Assembly: GCA_036497945.1 (NCBI GenBank)
Contig: DASXIN010000166.1
Span: 1 to 64,000, forward strand
DNA: 64,000 nt
Origin: RYN-230 sp036497945
Lineage (GTDB): Bacteria > Actinomycetota > Actinomycetes > Streptosporangiales > Streptosporangiaceae
Direction of reading: 5' to 3'
Numbering within the stretch: the first letter of the stretch is position 1; every line of letters starts with the position of its first letter. The translations under genes were made by a program, and so were the position numbers. The notes beneath the pieces were generated by a model. It did no database searches, was not told the DNA's origin, and saw only the letters and a program-made list of their open reading frames with translations. Positions 8,830-17,003 of this stretch are shown one piece after another.

Positions 8830-8878
8830 CAGCCTTCCAAGCTGGTCATGAGGGTCCGATTCCCTTCGCCCGCTCCAA
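8830..8878 (+). repeat. att-type direct repeat, right copy
   Basis: Duplicate of 5664-5712 with a single change that turns the conserved T-loop GGTTCGA into GGTCCGA. The first half of a tRNA is absent upstream, so this is an attachment-site scar and not a second tRNA gene. Confidence 0.85.
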
Positions 8879-9046
8879 TGTGATGTCGCACGACATCGTA
8901 CTAACGTCGGCCGTCGCAGGGTGTTCTCGTTGCGCGGAGGTCCCGCTGCGACGTAAGCAACCTAGTTCGGGGCTGATCACTTGCAGGGCCCCCCAAAAAC
9001 TAGGACGTCGGGCGCTGCGTGGAGCTGCCACTCCCCCGTGCTGAGG

Positions 9047-9082
9047 ATGCCGCACCTCGCGGTGGCGTGCGAGGTGCGGCAT
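9047..9082 (-). terminator. 14-bp perfect hairpin after the secreted protein gene
   Basis: Arms 9047-9060 and 9069-9082 are exact inverted repeats with an 8-base loop. The stem lies 22 bases past the stop at 9105 on the minus strand and has no U-tract, like the other gene-end hairpins in this window. Confidence 0.65.
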
Positions 9083-9104
9083 CCGTTATTTGCTGCGGGT
9101 TGTG

Positions 9105-11312
9105 TTATGGGGTGACGTAGTTGACCGACGTTCCCCAGTTGGCGAAACCGTCCCTGGTTCCGCCGCAGGTCCCGATGGTCAAGGTGAACGACGCCCCGGT
9201 GCAGTTGGGGTGCTGGATGTACTCGTTAGCGAAGTAGATCCGCCCGCCGGTGCCCGGCAGGAAGAACCCCCAGCTGTAGTCTCCCCAGCGGGGCCGGGTC
9301 TGGCCCGGGAACCCCTGGTACTCGCTGAAGCCATCCTGCGGGGACTGGCCCATGGCCGCGATGTTGACCGTGGACTTGAGCAGGCCGCCGGAGGTGCTGG
9401 TCAGCCGGCCGAAGGCGGTGCTCGGGAAGAAGCCGCCGTGGTCAGCGCCGGTCGGCCCGCCGTTACCGGACAGCGTGAACAGCATGATCGCCCGGCCGCC
9501 ACTGCTGGGGGTTGCCGCCATGGCCGGCATGTCCAGGTCTTCGTGCCTGGGCGAGACGTACCCCTGGCTGGTCAGGGTGAACTTGCCAGTCTGGTCGAAC
9601 GAGTGGGTGCCGACCACCCAGTACACCGCGCCCATGTGGATCTCCGCGTTGGCTCCGGTGTATGTCTGGGCGAGCTGGGTGCTGGTCGCCGCCCAGAGCT
9701 GGCCCTGCGCCTGCGAGACCTGGAACAGGTTGTCGCCGTTGGTAGCGAGCCCGCCCTCCGGACAGGAGGTCTCCGAGCTCAGTCCGGCCGCCCCGCATTC
9801 GTCGCCGAGCGGTATCGGGCCGGTCTTCTGCGCGGCGAAGATCTCGCCAGTGTTGACCGTCTCCGGATCGTAGTACCGCTTGACGCCGGAGAACAGCTGA
9901 CCGCGGAAGCGAATGCTGGCGCTACAGCTGGCGCAGCCGTTGCTGTTGAGGGCCGACAGCCCGGTCCAGGCCCACGTCGCGATCCGGTTGTCACCAGAGG
10001 TCGGGAGCCCTTCGAAGCCGTAGAAGTCCAGCGACCCCAGCATGAACCCGGTGCCGCCGCGGCTGTTGTCGAACCGGCCCGCGACCGGCTGCGCCGGGAT
10101 CGCGGCCACCCAGCAGGTAATGCCGCCCTGGTGCAGCACATTGTCCCGGGCGCAGGTCCCGTCCGGGGTGGGGATGTGTCCCATGTTCTCGATCGCCACC
10201 GTGACCGCGGGGTTCGGCTGCCCGTTGTTCAGCTGGACGGGCAGGCCGTTCTCCAGCGCGCTCTTCCGGAACGCGAGTTCCTGCGCCCCGTTGAAGAAAC
10301 CGCCACCGATGCCGGGCAACGACCCGACCAGCGGGAACTCGTCGTAGAACATCATGAAGGCGTCCCGGGTCACCGAGATCTTCGCGAAGTCGTTGAGCAG
10401 GGACGGGTAGCCCGGCTCGCCCGGGTTGTAGTCGGCTTGGGAGAAGTACACGTGGTAGGGGCCGAACGGGTTGTTGCCGTCGGTTACCGCGATGCCCTCG
10501 GAGCATGCGTTGGCCACGCCCGCGAAGCAGCCAGTGAACGCGCCGCCATTAGCCTCTGAGCTGGCCGAGACGATCTCGGTGAAGAACCAGTGCCCGCCAT
10601 TGGCGGAGTCATACACGCAGGAGGGGTCTCCGCCACTGCTCCATCCCAGGTTGGTGAGGCCCATGATCGTGTCGAGCGGGATCGGCTGAGATTGGCGCTT
10701 CAACGCGGTGTTGAAGACCAGGATCTCGCCGATGTTGTTGGTCTCGACCACGGACCCGTTTCCGGCGCACAGGCCCTGATCCGGCGGCTCGATATCGCCT
10801 TGGGGGTTGGTGGCCAGCGACGCGCTGTCGACCGCGTTCAGGCCGTTCACGCTGGTCGCGCCGCCATTCGACGTGCTGATCCGGTCACAGCCGCGGCCCA
10901 GCGGCTGGCAACTCACCGACGGGACGGGGAAAGAGGGGGTACGGGCCAGGCGGCTGCGTTCGGCCGCGGACACATTGGCAGGCCGCGGATTCGGCAGCGG
11001 CATGGCGTGCGCCTGGTCCTGTTTCCCGGATTGCTGAGCGTTGGCCGCGTCGGCCCGGGCTGCCGCCGCGGTGGATGGTGTGTTGACCGGCCCGGTCAGC
11101 AGCGAGCAGTTGACGCTGCACCCAGTGGCCGCCGGGCCGGCGAAGGTTGGCTTAAATGTCCCGAGGTTTGATGAGGTAACGGCTGCCGTTCGAGCGCTCG
11201 TGGCGCTCCTCTGCGGGGCCGCCGCGGCCGGTCCCCCGGTGGCGGCAAGGAGCATCGCCGGAAGGGATAGCAGCGACAGTAGTAGTACGAGCTTGTAGCG
11301 CACGCGCTTCAT
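9105..11312 (-). CDS. Large secreted protein of unknown function
   Basis: A 735-residue exported protein. The ATG at 11312 is chosen because GGGGAGGAAG sits 9 bases upstream and a signal peptide follows directly (MKRVRYKLVLLLSLL, AAAAP). A Ser/Ala-rich linker covers residues about 35-150. The body (about 160-735) is rich in Gly, Asn and aromatic residues and contains motifs such as GDIEPPDQGLC, GDPSCVYD, FFTEI and WGDYSWGFF. These look like a beta-propeller or sialidase-like fold. About a dozen cysteines fit an oxidising location. I do not recognise an enzyme family. It is transcribed alone, with a hairpin past its end. Confidence 0.7.
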   Translation of the reverse strand: MKRVRYKLVLLLSLLSLPAMLLAATGGPAAAAPQRSATSARTAAVTSSNLGTFKPTFAGPAATGCSVNCSLLTGPVNTPSTAAAARADAANAQQSGKQDQAHAMPLPNPRPANVSAAERSRLARTPSFPVPSVSCQPLGRGCDRISTSNGGATSVNGLNAVDSASLATNPQGDIEPPDQGLCAGNGSVVETNNIGEILVFNTALKRQSQPIPLDTIMGLTNLGWSSGGDPSCVYDSANGGHWFFTEIVSASSEANGGAFTGCFAGVANACSEGIAVTDGNNPFGPYHVYFSQADYNPGEPGYPSLLNDFAKISVTRDAFMMFYDEFPLVGSLPGIGGGFFNGAQELAFRKSALENGLPVQLNNGQPNPAVTVAIENMGHIPTPDGTCARDNVLHQGGITCWVAAIPAQPVAGRFDNSRGGTGFMLGSLDFYGFEGLPTSGDNRIATWAWTGLSALNSNGCASCSASIRFRGQLFSGVKRYYDPETVNTGEIFAAQKTGPIPLGDECGAAGLSSETSCPEGGLATNGDNLFQVSQAQGQLWAATSTQLAQTYTGANAEIHMGAVYWVVGTHSFDQTGKFTLTSQGYVSPRHEDLDMPAMAATPSSGGRAIMLFTLSGNGGPTGADHGGFFPSTAFGRLTSTSGGLLKSTVNIAAMGQSPQDGFSEYQGFPGQTRPRWGDYSWGFFLPGTGGRIYFANEYIQHPNCTGASFTLTIGTCGGTRDGFANWGTSVNYVTP

Positions 11313-11571
11313 ACGGGTCTTCCTCCCCAATCAGCCACCTGTGGCCGCCATGGGAGAACTCCGCGCCCCCGGAAAGCAAAGCGCGCCATGCGCTTTTCAG
11401 CACCAGAGAGCAGCACGCGACGGATCGCCCGCACTGCCCACCTAGTGCGAGTTCCGTCCGGAAGGTAAGAGATTGCTCATGGCGCTGCACGGATCATAGC
11501 GACCCTAGAACGATCAGACAATAGAGCCCCGATGGTGAAATAACGTCCCACCAGCACCACGCAACCCCGGC
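11313..11571. other. Upstream region of the secreted protein gene
   Basis: About 260 bases of non-coding DNA between the minus-strand secreted protein and the plus-strand globin remnant. I see no clear promoter boxes. Confidence 0.35.
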
Positions 11572-11844
11572 AGGTAGAGATCTTGAAACTGTTGACGACC
11601 ACCGAATAGCCGGTCACCGCCACCTGGGCGAGAGATGCGCGACGCGCATTTCGACCTCAAGATCTCACCCGAGGTGTTCGACGAGGTCTCCGCGGAGCTG
11701 GCCAACGCTCTGGACGAGTTCAATGTGCCCGAGCACGAGAAGGGAGAGGTCCTGGCCGCGTTCGCCGGAGAGAAGAGCGAAGTCTCGGCCGGTTCGCAGC
11801 CGGGGGCGGTCAACTGGGCGCCGCTGGCGCTGAGCCGGGCGTGA
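11572..11844 (+). pseudogene. 3' half of a truncated-hemoglobin gene
   Basis: The intact-looking part starts at the ATG at 11635. It reads PGREMRDAH, then LKISPEVFDEV, then ALDEFNVPEHEKGEVLAAF, which matches the F-to-H helix half of group 1 truncated globins. In another frame just upstream, QVEILKLL resembles the preceding helix, interrupted by stops. The N-terminal half with the B/E helices is not recognisable. It is most likely a decayed globin gene. Confidence 0.5.
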
Positions 11845-12019
11845 CTCGGACAGTTAACTCCATCCAGGGACGGCCGGACACGACACGGCGGAGGTAGTGA
11901 CCAAGGGCGGCGGTGCGGCCAAGATGGTCAGTGCGCCCGGGAGACGCGCGCGGCGGGGCAGAACAGCACCTAAGTACGGTTGACCTATCGTCCCGGGACG
12001 CATCGGCGGGAGCAGCGAC

Positions 12020-12442
12020 GTGAACGAGCCCCAGATCAACGTCGATCACTTCTATCACCGGCCCATCTACCACGTGGTCGGCCTGCTGACCGAGCAGTCG
12101 GAGATCCCGGCCCTCTCCCGCGACCTTGCATCGGCCGGGGTCGACATCGCGGCGGTGGAGATCTTGTGCGGTGAGCAAGGAGCACACATCTTGGATGTGC
12201 ATGGCCGCTACCACGGACTGCGGGCCCGCATGGTGCGCGCCTTTCAACAACTCGGCTACGACCAGGAGACCCTCGGGATCTACGACGAGGCACTCAGGCA
12301 CGGTGACCTGCTCCTGCACGTTCCCGCGCGTCCGTCTGACCGCTACCGCATCGCGGCGCTGCTCCAGCGTCACCAAGTCCACGACGTGGGCTACTTCGGG
12401 CCAGGCACGTTCGAGCAGTTCCCCATCCTCAACACGGGCTGA
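12020..12442 (+). CDS. Small conserved actinobacterial protein, function unknown
   Basis: A 140-residue protein from a GTG with GGGAG 8 bases upstream. The middle (DLASAGVDIAAVEIL, GLRARMVRAFQQLG) and the end (RIAALLQRHQVHDVGYFG) have the alternating pattern of a ferredoxin-like fold. They resemble the general-stress proteins of the YflT type, in which a helix-strand repeat ends in HDVxYFG. No membrane segment or catalytic motif is visible. It stands alone between a globin remnant and an SRPBCC gene. Confidence 0.65.
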   Translation: MNEPQINVDHFYHRPIYHVVGLLTEQSEIPALSRDLASAGVDIAAVEILCGEQGAHILDVHGRYHGLRARMVRAFQQLGYDQETLGIYDEALRHGDLLLHVPARPSDRYRIAALLQRHQVHDVGYFGPGTFEQFPILNTG

Positions 12443-12694
12443 CCTAGGTCTGCCCCGGAACAGCTGGCAGGGTGGAACTACGAGGAATCCGGAGCAGAAG
12501 CAGCAAGGCCTTCGCCTCAGCTGACATCCCAGCGCCAAACACATAACAAGATCGGCGCTCATGGTGACTGGCTGCGAACCCGTCCGCACGGCTACGACCG
12601 ATGAGTCCTGCTTCGCCGCGTCGTCCCATCGTGGGCACGACAGCACTTCTCCACGCAAACCGTGCGGAACCAGAGGAAGCGGAGACCAGCCACC

Positions 12695-13171
12695 ATGACC
12701 GAGGAGACCGTCAGCGCGACGACCACGATCAGCACATCGGCCGAAACCGTGTTCGCGGTGCTTGCCGACCCATCCCGGCATGCCGCCATTGACGGCACCG
12801 GCTGGGTTCGCGACTCCTTCGATGGCCAACGGCTAACCGGCTCAGGTCAGATCTTCCGGATGGCCATGTACCACCCCAACCACCCGGACGGCAGCTACGA
12901 GATGGCCAACCAGGTCCTCGCGTTCGAGCCGCCACGCGTCATTTCGTGGAAGCCGGGCTATGTGTCACCGGCAACAGGCAAGCTAGAGTTCGGCGGCTGG
13001 ATCTGGCGTTACGACCTGACCCAGCTCGGTCCAGACGAGACCAAGGTCACACTCTGCTATGACTGGTCGGCAGTAGGGCCGATTCCCCGCCAGCACATTC
13101 ACTTCCCGCCGTTCACTCCAGACCATCTCGACAACTCGCTGAGCCACTTGGCCGCGATCGTTGCGCGCTAA
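12695..13171 (+). CDS. SRPBCC-family (polyketide cyclase/START-like) protein
   Basis: A 158-residue single-domain protein. ATG 12695 is preferred over the upstream GTG at 12662 because GGAGA lies 9 bases ahead of it. The pattern of a short strand (ATTTISTSAETVFAVLADP), a mid-domain PPRVISWKPG and a C-terminal helix with SLSHLAAIV is the usual helix-grip fold, which binds hydrophobic ligands. The substrate cannot be inferred. It converges with the RarA-like gene. Confidence 0.75.
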   Translation: MTEETVSATTTISTSAETVFAVLADPSRHAAIDGTGWVRDSFDGQRLTGSGQIFRMAMYHPNHPDGSYEMANQVLAFEPPRVISWKPGYVSPATGKLEFGGWIWRYDLTQLGPDETKVTLCYDWSAVGPIPRQHIHFPPFTPDHLDNSLSHLAAIVAR

Positions 13172-13210
13172 CGACGTCCCCGGCCGCCTCAGGCTCGGGA
13201 CAGGCGTTAG
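13168..13210. terminator. Imperfect hairpin between convergent genes
   Basis: The pairs CTAACG/CGTTAG (13168-13173 with 13205-13210) and GTCCC/GGGAC (13176-13180 with 13197-13201) enclose the space between the two stop codons. A small asymmetric bulge separates the two pairs. The stem includes both stops, which fits a bidirectional terminator. Confidence 0.4.
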
Positions 13211-13797
13211 TTGGCCTCGGCGGCCCGGCAGATATCTATCAGCTGGTCGCGGTAGGAGTGATCGGCAGTTTCCAGCTCGTTCTTGACCACCGCGCCGTTC
13301 GCCCACCACTGCAGCAGGTCCCGGCCCATCTCCTGGCCAGCCTTGGTGTGGACGCACAAGGCGTAGTCGGGCACTGAGACGACAAACTCCCCGGACTCAA
13401 CCTTGTGTATTACCAGGTCGGTGTGTTCGGAGCTGGTCCGGTCCTTCTTCGCGGTGGCGAGGAACCGCACTGCGTGAACGGCCATCATCGTCTGCTCCCC
13501 GCCGGTGGCAGCGCAGTAGTTCTCGTACAGGCTGTTCAGCAGAACGGGGGCCAGCGGCTCCCCCATGCCAATGTCCTCAACGGCGATCAGCTTGAGCCGA
13601 TGCCACATGTGCTCGGCGACTTCGGGCGAGGTCGTCAGCATCTCATAGGCGGCGAGCACTGCGTTGTCGACATTGCTCCGCCGGATCTCTTTCTGAAGAA
13701 CCGACACCAGCTGATCAACCGGGATGCAGCGCGGCGATGTCAGCCGGGCGTACGGATCTTCGGCGTGAGGAGGCGGCCCCATGCGGCGTTTTGACAT
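13207..13797 (-). CDS. Stand-alone RarA/MgsA C-terminal-domain-like protein
   Basis: A 196-residue protein starting at 13797 behind GGAAGGGA. It contains LVSVLQKEIRRSN, MWHRLKLIAVEDIGMG and LYENY. This matches the helical C-terminal half of the replication-associated AAA+ protein RarA (ALQKEIRRGN, LWRRLxxIASEDIG). The second half carries PDYALCVHTKAGQEMGRDL, as in the same family. The Walker A/B ATPase part is absent, so it cannot hydrolyse ATP on its own. It may be an adaptor or a domain-only derivative. Confidence 0.65.
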   Translation of the reverse strand: MSKRRMGPPPHAEDPYARLTSPRCIPVDQLVSVLQKEIRRSNVDNAVLAAYEMLTTSPEVAEHMWHRLKLIAVEDIGMGEPLAPVLLNSLYENYCAATGGEQTMMAVHAVRFLATAKKDRTSSEHTDLVIHKVESGEFVVSVPDYALCVHTKAGQEMGRDLLQWWANGAVVKNELETADHSYRDQLIDICRAAEAN

Positions 13798-13902
13798 GAA
13801 CGTCCCTTCCGGTCTAGTGCCATCAGGCACGTCCGCGACCGGAAGGGGCCTGGCTCCGGGTGAGGGGGTTGCCCACTCCTCACCACTTTCAACATATAGG
13901 CA

Positions 13903-14280
13903 GTGCGCCGGCTGGTGTCGCAGCTGATGGACTTCGAGGACGTGAACCGGTACCTGATCGAGAGGACCACTGCGATCGGGATCCGCTACGACTTCGGCGA
14001 GGGGCCTGAACTGCTCGGCCGCCGACTGCGGGACGTGGGGCTGAAGCGGGGGCGCCTCTACGAGCTCATGCACGCCGGCCGCGGGCTGCTGCTCGACCAG
14101 ACGGGCCGACTCTCGGCGGCGGGCTGGGCAGATCGGGTCGACCACGTCGTCGACGTCAGCGAGGAACTTGACGCGCCAGCGGCGCTGCTGCGGCCGGACG
14201 GCCACGTGGCGTGGGTCGGTGAAGACCAGCAGGATCTGCTCAGCCAGATGCCAAAGTGGTTCGGCGCTGCCGTCAGCTGA
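13903..14280 (+). pseudogene. C-terminal remnant of an FAD-dependent aromatic monooxygenase
   Basis: The translated 125 residues (DFEDVNRYLIE, GIRYDFGEGPELLGRR, LYELMHAGRGLLLD, LLRPDGHVAW) are the last quarter of a PheA/TfdB-type flavin hydroxylase. Complete enzymes are about 500 residues with an N-terminal GxGxxG FAD motif. That motif is absent here, and a TAG lies two codons before the GTG at 13903. The substrate-binding and FAD-binding parts have been lost. Confidence 0.7.
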
Positions 14281-14360
14281 GCGCGCAGTTGTGGCCTGCA
14301 CAACGCGTCAGCGGGCATGCCGCCGATCCAGCACCGGATCGCCGGCGATGATTTGGGATC

Positions 14361-14855
14361 GTGGCCACGCAGATCGAAGCGATCATCTTCAACGGCGGCA
14401 GGAGCAGTGCCGCAATACCCGAAGGGTTACGGACAGTACCGCTGTCAGCCGGATTCACCATGCTCCCAGTTACGCAGGAAGTCCTCAGGCGACTCGAACC
14501 CGCCGCGGTCGGAGACGACCGGATCCCCGCCAACTGGACTCTGCAGCAGCCAGTCGCGGCCCTCGCTCGCGCGATGTCCGCTGATCGCGCGGTCCTGTAC
14601 ATCTTCAGCGAGACCAGCGCAGGGCCAGGAATCAGCGAAGCCATCGCATGGCACGAAGGCAAGCTCCTTTATGGCCCATCCGGGACCTGCGACCTCGAGA
14701 TTGACTTTGAGCCGGGATATCACCTTGCCCCCCACGACAGCGCCGTGAACGCCGGGCTCCGCGCCATCGGGGTAAAAGCAACCGACGATCGCGACGAGTA
14801 CGCCGTCGTCGGCCTGACCAGGCACCGCATGACAGACGACTGGCTCAAGGGCTAG
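14361..14855 (+). CDS. Hypothetical protein
   Basis: A 164-residue frame from a GTG with a weak GGGA just upstream. Codon use is typical of real genes here. It has no signal peptide or membrane segment. Segments such as WHEGKLLYGPSGTC and GLRAIGVKATDDRDEY suggest an alpha/beta fold. I do not recognise a family. Confidence 0.5.
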   Translation: MATQIEAIIFNGGRSSAAIPEGLRTVPLSAGFTMLPVTQEVLRRLEPAAVGDDRIPANWTLQQPVAALARAMSADRAVLYIFSETSAGPGISEAIAWHEGKLLYGPSGTCDLEIDFEPGYHLAPHDSAVNAGLRAIGVKATDDRDEYAVVGLTRHRMTDDWLKG

Positions 14856-14925
14856 GTTCCCCGATCCACCTGAGAGGCCACAAACGGGCGTCCCGGCATA
14901 GTCGCACGCCATCGCCCATCTGGGG

Positions 14926-15414
14926 TCAGTCGGCGGCCAGGTCACGCTGATACCAGGTGCCCGGCCGGCCGCCGGGCTCGGCCGGGCCAGTCGGCGCGAA
15001 CCCGGCTTTGGTCAGCACCTTCTGGGACGCGACGTTGTCATGGTTGGTCGCTGCCCTGAGCGTGCGCAGCCCGTACTGCGCCGCTGCCAGCCGGCACAGT
15101 TCCTGCACGGCCGCAGTCGCCACGCCGCGACCCGCGACTTGCTGCGCGACCCGGTAGCCGAGTACGGCAGCGCCATCCTGGAGGTCGTACAGATTGAACC
15201 GGCCCAGGATCGAGCCATCCTCGGCGACGAGCACGTAGCAGGCGCAGATACCCGCCTCCTGCTCGGCCAGCAAGGCGTTGTACCGCTCGGTGAACTGGTC
15301 GAAGAACTCATCGCCGCGGTCGGAGATGAAGGCGGCGAAGTAGGCGCGGTTCGCCAGTTCGAAGGCCAAAACGGCCGGGGCATGGTCGGCGCGCAGGCGC
15401 TGCAGCTCGGGCAC
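14926..15414 (-). CDS. GNAT N-acetyltransferase (RimJ/RimL-like)
   Basis: A 162-residue acetyl-CoA-dependent transferase. The acetyl-CoA loop is seen in YRVAQQVAGRGVATAAV (residues about 88-104), followed by the usual RAATNHDNVASQKVLTKAGF segment. This pattern is typical of RimJ/RimL relatives that acetylate amino groups of proteins or small molecules. The gene stands alone and its substrate is unknown. Confidence 0.85.
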   Translation of the reverse strand: MPELQRLRADHAPAVLAFELANRAYFAAFISDRGDEFFDQFTERYNALLAEQEAGICACYVLVAEDGSILGRFNLYDLQDGAAVLGYRVAQQVAGRGVATAAVQELCRLAAAQYGLRTLRAATNHDNVASQKVLTKAGFAPTGPAEPGGRPGTWYQRDLAAD

Positions 15415-15598
15415 CGTCCAACCCTACTCAGATGCTGCACTCCGGGCCCAGGATCACCTCCGGCGGCCGGTTCCGCCGATCCTGAGCCAGGACAAGCGGA
15501 GGGCCAACGGGCCGGGCAGTCCTGCCCGCTGCGTGCGCCCATCGAGCACGCGCGGCGCCTCGCGATGAGTAGGCGGACCGCCAATCGTCATACCCCGC

Positions 15599-16333
15599 AT
15601 GACGTACGCACCGGTGAACGGCCTGCAGCTCTACTACGAGATCCGCGGCAGCGGGCGGCCGCTCGTGCTGCTCCACGGCGGCCTGATGACCATCGACCTC
15701 AATTTCGGGCCGCTGCTCGAACCCCTTGCGGCGAGCCGGCAGGTGATCGCGGTTGAGCTGCAGGGCCACGGGCACACCGCCGACACCGGCCGGCCGATGA
15801 CGATCGAAGCGCTGGCCGGTGACGTGGTCGCACTGCTCGACCAGCTGGGCATCGCCCAGGCCGATCTCTTCGGCTTCAGCCTCGGCGGCTTCGTCGCGTA
15901 CGCGGTCGCGTTCGGCGCGCCCACCCGGGTCGGCAAGCTGATCGTCGCCTCGGCGGACGCGCACCGCCCGCCGGGCCGGGAGAGCGCGCCACTCGACGAC
16001 GACCGCATGCCGACACCTGCCGACTTCCAGGCGATGCGCGACGCCTATGACGCGGTCGCTCCCGACCCCGCACACTTCGACGAGTTCGCGGCCAGGACGT
16101 CGACCATGGTGCACGAGTTCCCGGGGTGGAGCGACGAGCTGCGCTCGCTGCGGGTGCCGACCCTGCTGCTCTTCGGCGACCGTGACTTCTCACCGCTGCC
16201 TGACGTAGTCGAGACGTTCGCACTCCTGCCGAACGCGCAATTGGCCGTGCTCCCCGGCACCACGCACGTCGGCGTGACCCAGCGGCCCGGCGAAGTGTTC
16301 GCGTTGATCACACCGTTCCTCGACGGGCGCTGA
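15599..16333 (+). CDS. Alpha/beta hydrolase
   Basis: A 244-residue single-domain hydrolase. The oxyanion region LLHGGL is near residue 25, the nucleophile elbow GFSLGG near residue 95, an acid in FGDRDFSP near residue 197 and a histidine in TTHVG near residue 223. Together these make a complete Ser-Asp-His triad. No lid insert beyond a short helical cap (about 130-180). The substrate is unknown. It converges with the membrane protein at 16374. Confidence 0.88.
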   Translation: MTYAPVNGLQLYYEIRGSGRPLVLLHGGLMTIDLNFGPLLEPLAASRQVIAVELQGHGHTADTGRPMTIEALAGDVVALLDQLGIAQADLFGFSLGGFVAYAVAFGAPTRVGKLIVASADAHRPPGRESAPLDDDRMPTPADFQAMRDAYDAVAPDPAHFDEFAARTSTMVHEFPGWSDELRSLRVPTLLLFGDRDFSPLPDVVETFALLPNAQLAVLPGTTHVGVTQRPGEVFALITPFLDGR

Positions 16334-16373
16334 GCGGCCCGGCACTGAGTACTCCCCTGACGCACCAGGCGCG

Positions 16374-16955
16374 CTAGGACGGTGACTCTTCGCCGCGCGG
16401 CTCATCCGCGCCGCGTTCGTCACCTCGAAACAGTGCTGCGACCTCTTTGCCGATTCCGATCGATGGACCGCCGATCAATTCCCATGCCCTGTCGATGCCC
16501 GCCAGGAAGCAGAACGCCACGAGGATCGCGATCGTATTCACCGCGCCAGAATCGCCGGGATGGAGTATCACGTCTATTCCCATGATCAACTGGATCACGA
16601 ACGTGACGACCAGCCCGACCAGGAAGACCGCGTCGTGCAAGGTCCGCCACCGTGCCGCATGCAGGCGGATCAGCGACAGCAGCGATGCCGTGACGAAGCC
16701 GAGTCCGATGATCGCTACGACCAGTGCGGTTGGCCCGATCTTATGCCCGGGAACCAACGCGAGAAGCGACACCGCCAGCGCATTGACGAACGCCGTCAGC
16801 GCCGCCGAAGCCCGGATACGGTGAATTTGCGTCTCTGCCGTGGCCTGGGCTAGCCGCTCCGCGGAGACCGAGATGGCCACGAAGAGCAGCCCGATCAGCG
16901 CACCGGCCACGCTGGCACTCGCTACGAAGAAGTCATGGATGCTCTCAGGTACCAC
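16374..16955 (-). CDS. Four- to five-helix membrane protein, unknown function
   Basis: A 193-residue integral membrane protein. Hydrophobic segments lie at about residues 9-29, 47-66, 72-92, 104-125 and 135-156, followed by a charged cytoplasmic tail (FRGDERGADEPRGEE). No transporter motif is visible. Confidence 0.7.
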   Translation of the reverse strand: MVPESIHDFFVASASVAGALIGLLFVAISVSAERLAQATAETQIHRIRASAALTAFVNALAVSLLALVPGHKIGPTALVVAIIGLGFVTASLLSLIRLHAARWRTLHDAVFLVGLVVTFVIQLIMGIDVILHPGDSGAVNTIAILVAFCFLAGIDRAWELIGGPSIGIGKEVAALFRGDERGADEPRGEESPS

Positions 16956-17003
16956 CTCGCGATTCTCGCATCACCAGCACCGGGTCAGTGACCGTGACGC
17001 CCA

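Larger units (their letters stand above)
5664..8878. mobile_element. Miniature decayed integrative element in tRNA-Gly
   Basis: A segment of about 3.2 kb bounded by 49-bp direct repeats derived from the tRNA-Gly 3' end. Directly inside the left repeat is the C-terminal part of a tyrosine recombinase, as expected for tRNA-integrating elements. The only intact gene inside is a large secreted repeat protein (6086-8455). With the recombinase truncated and no excisionase or replication gene seen, the element is probably immobile. Confidence 0.72.

Noticed and set aside
8830..8878. Possible second tRNA-Gly gene
   Set aside because: Only the 3' half is present and the conserved T-loop is broken.
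8689..8883. 64-codon frame across the right att repeat
   Set aside because: Its end is the tRNA-derived repeat translated by chance; no ribosome site or family pattern.
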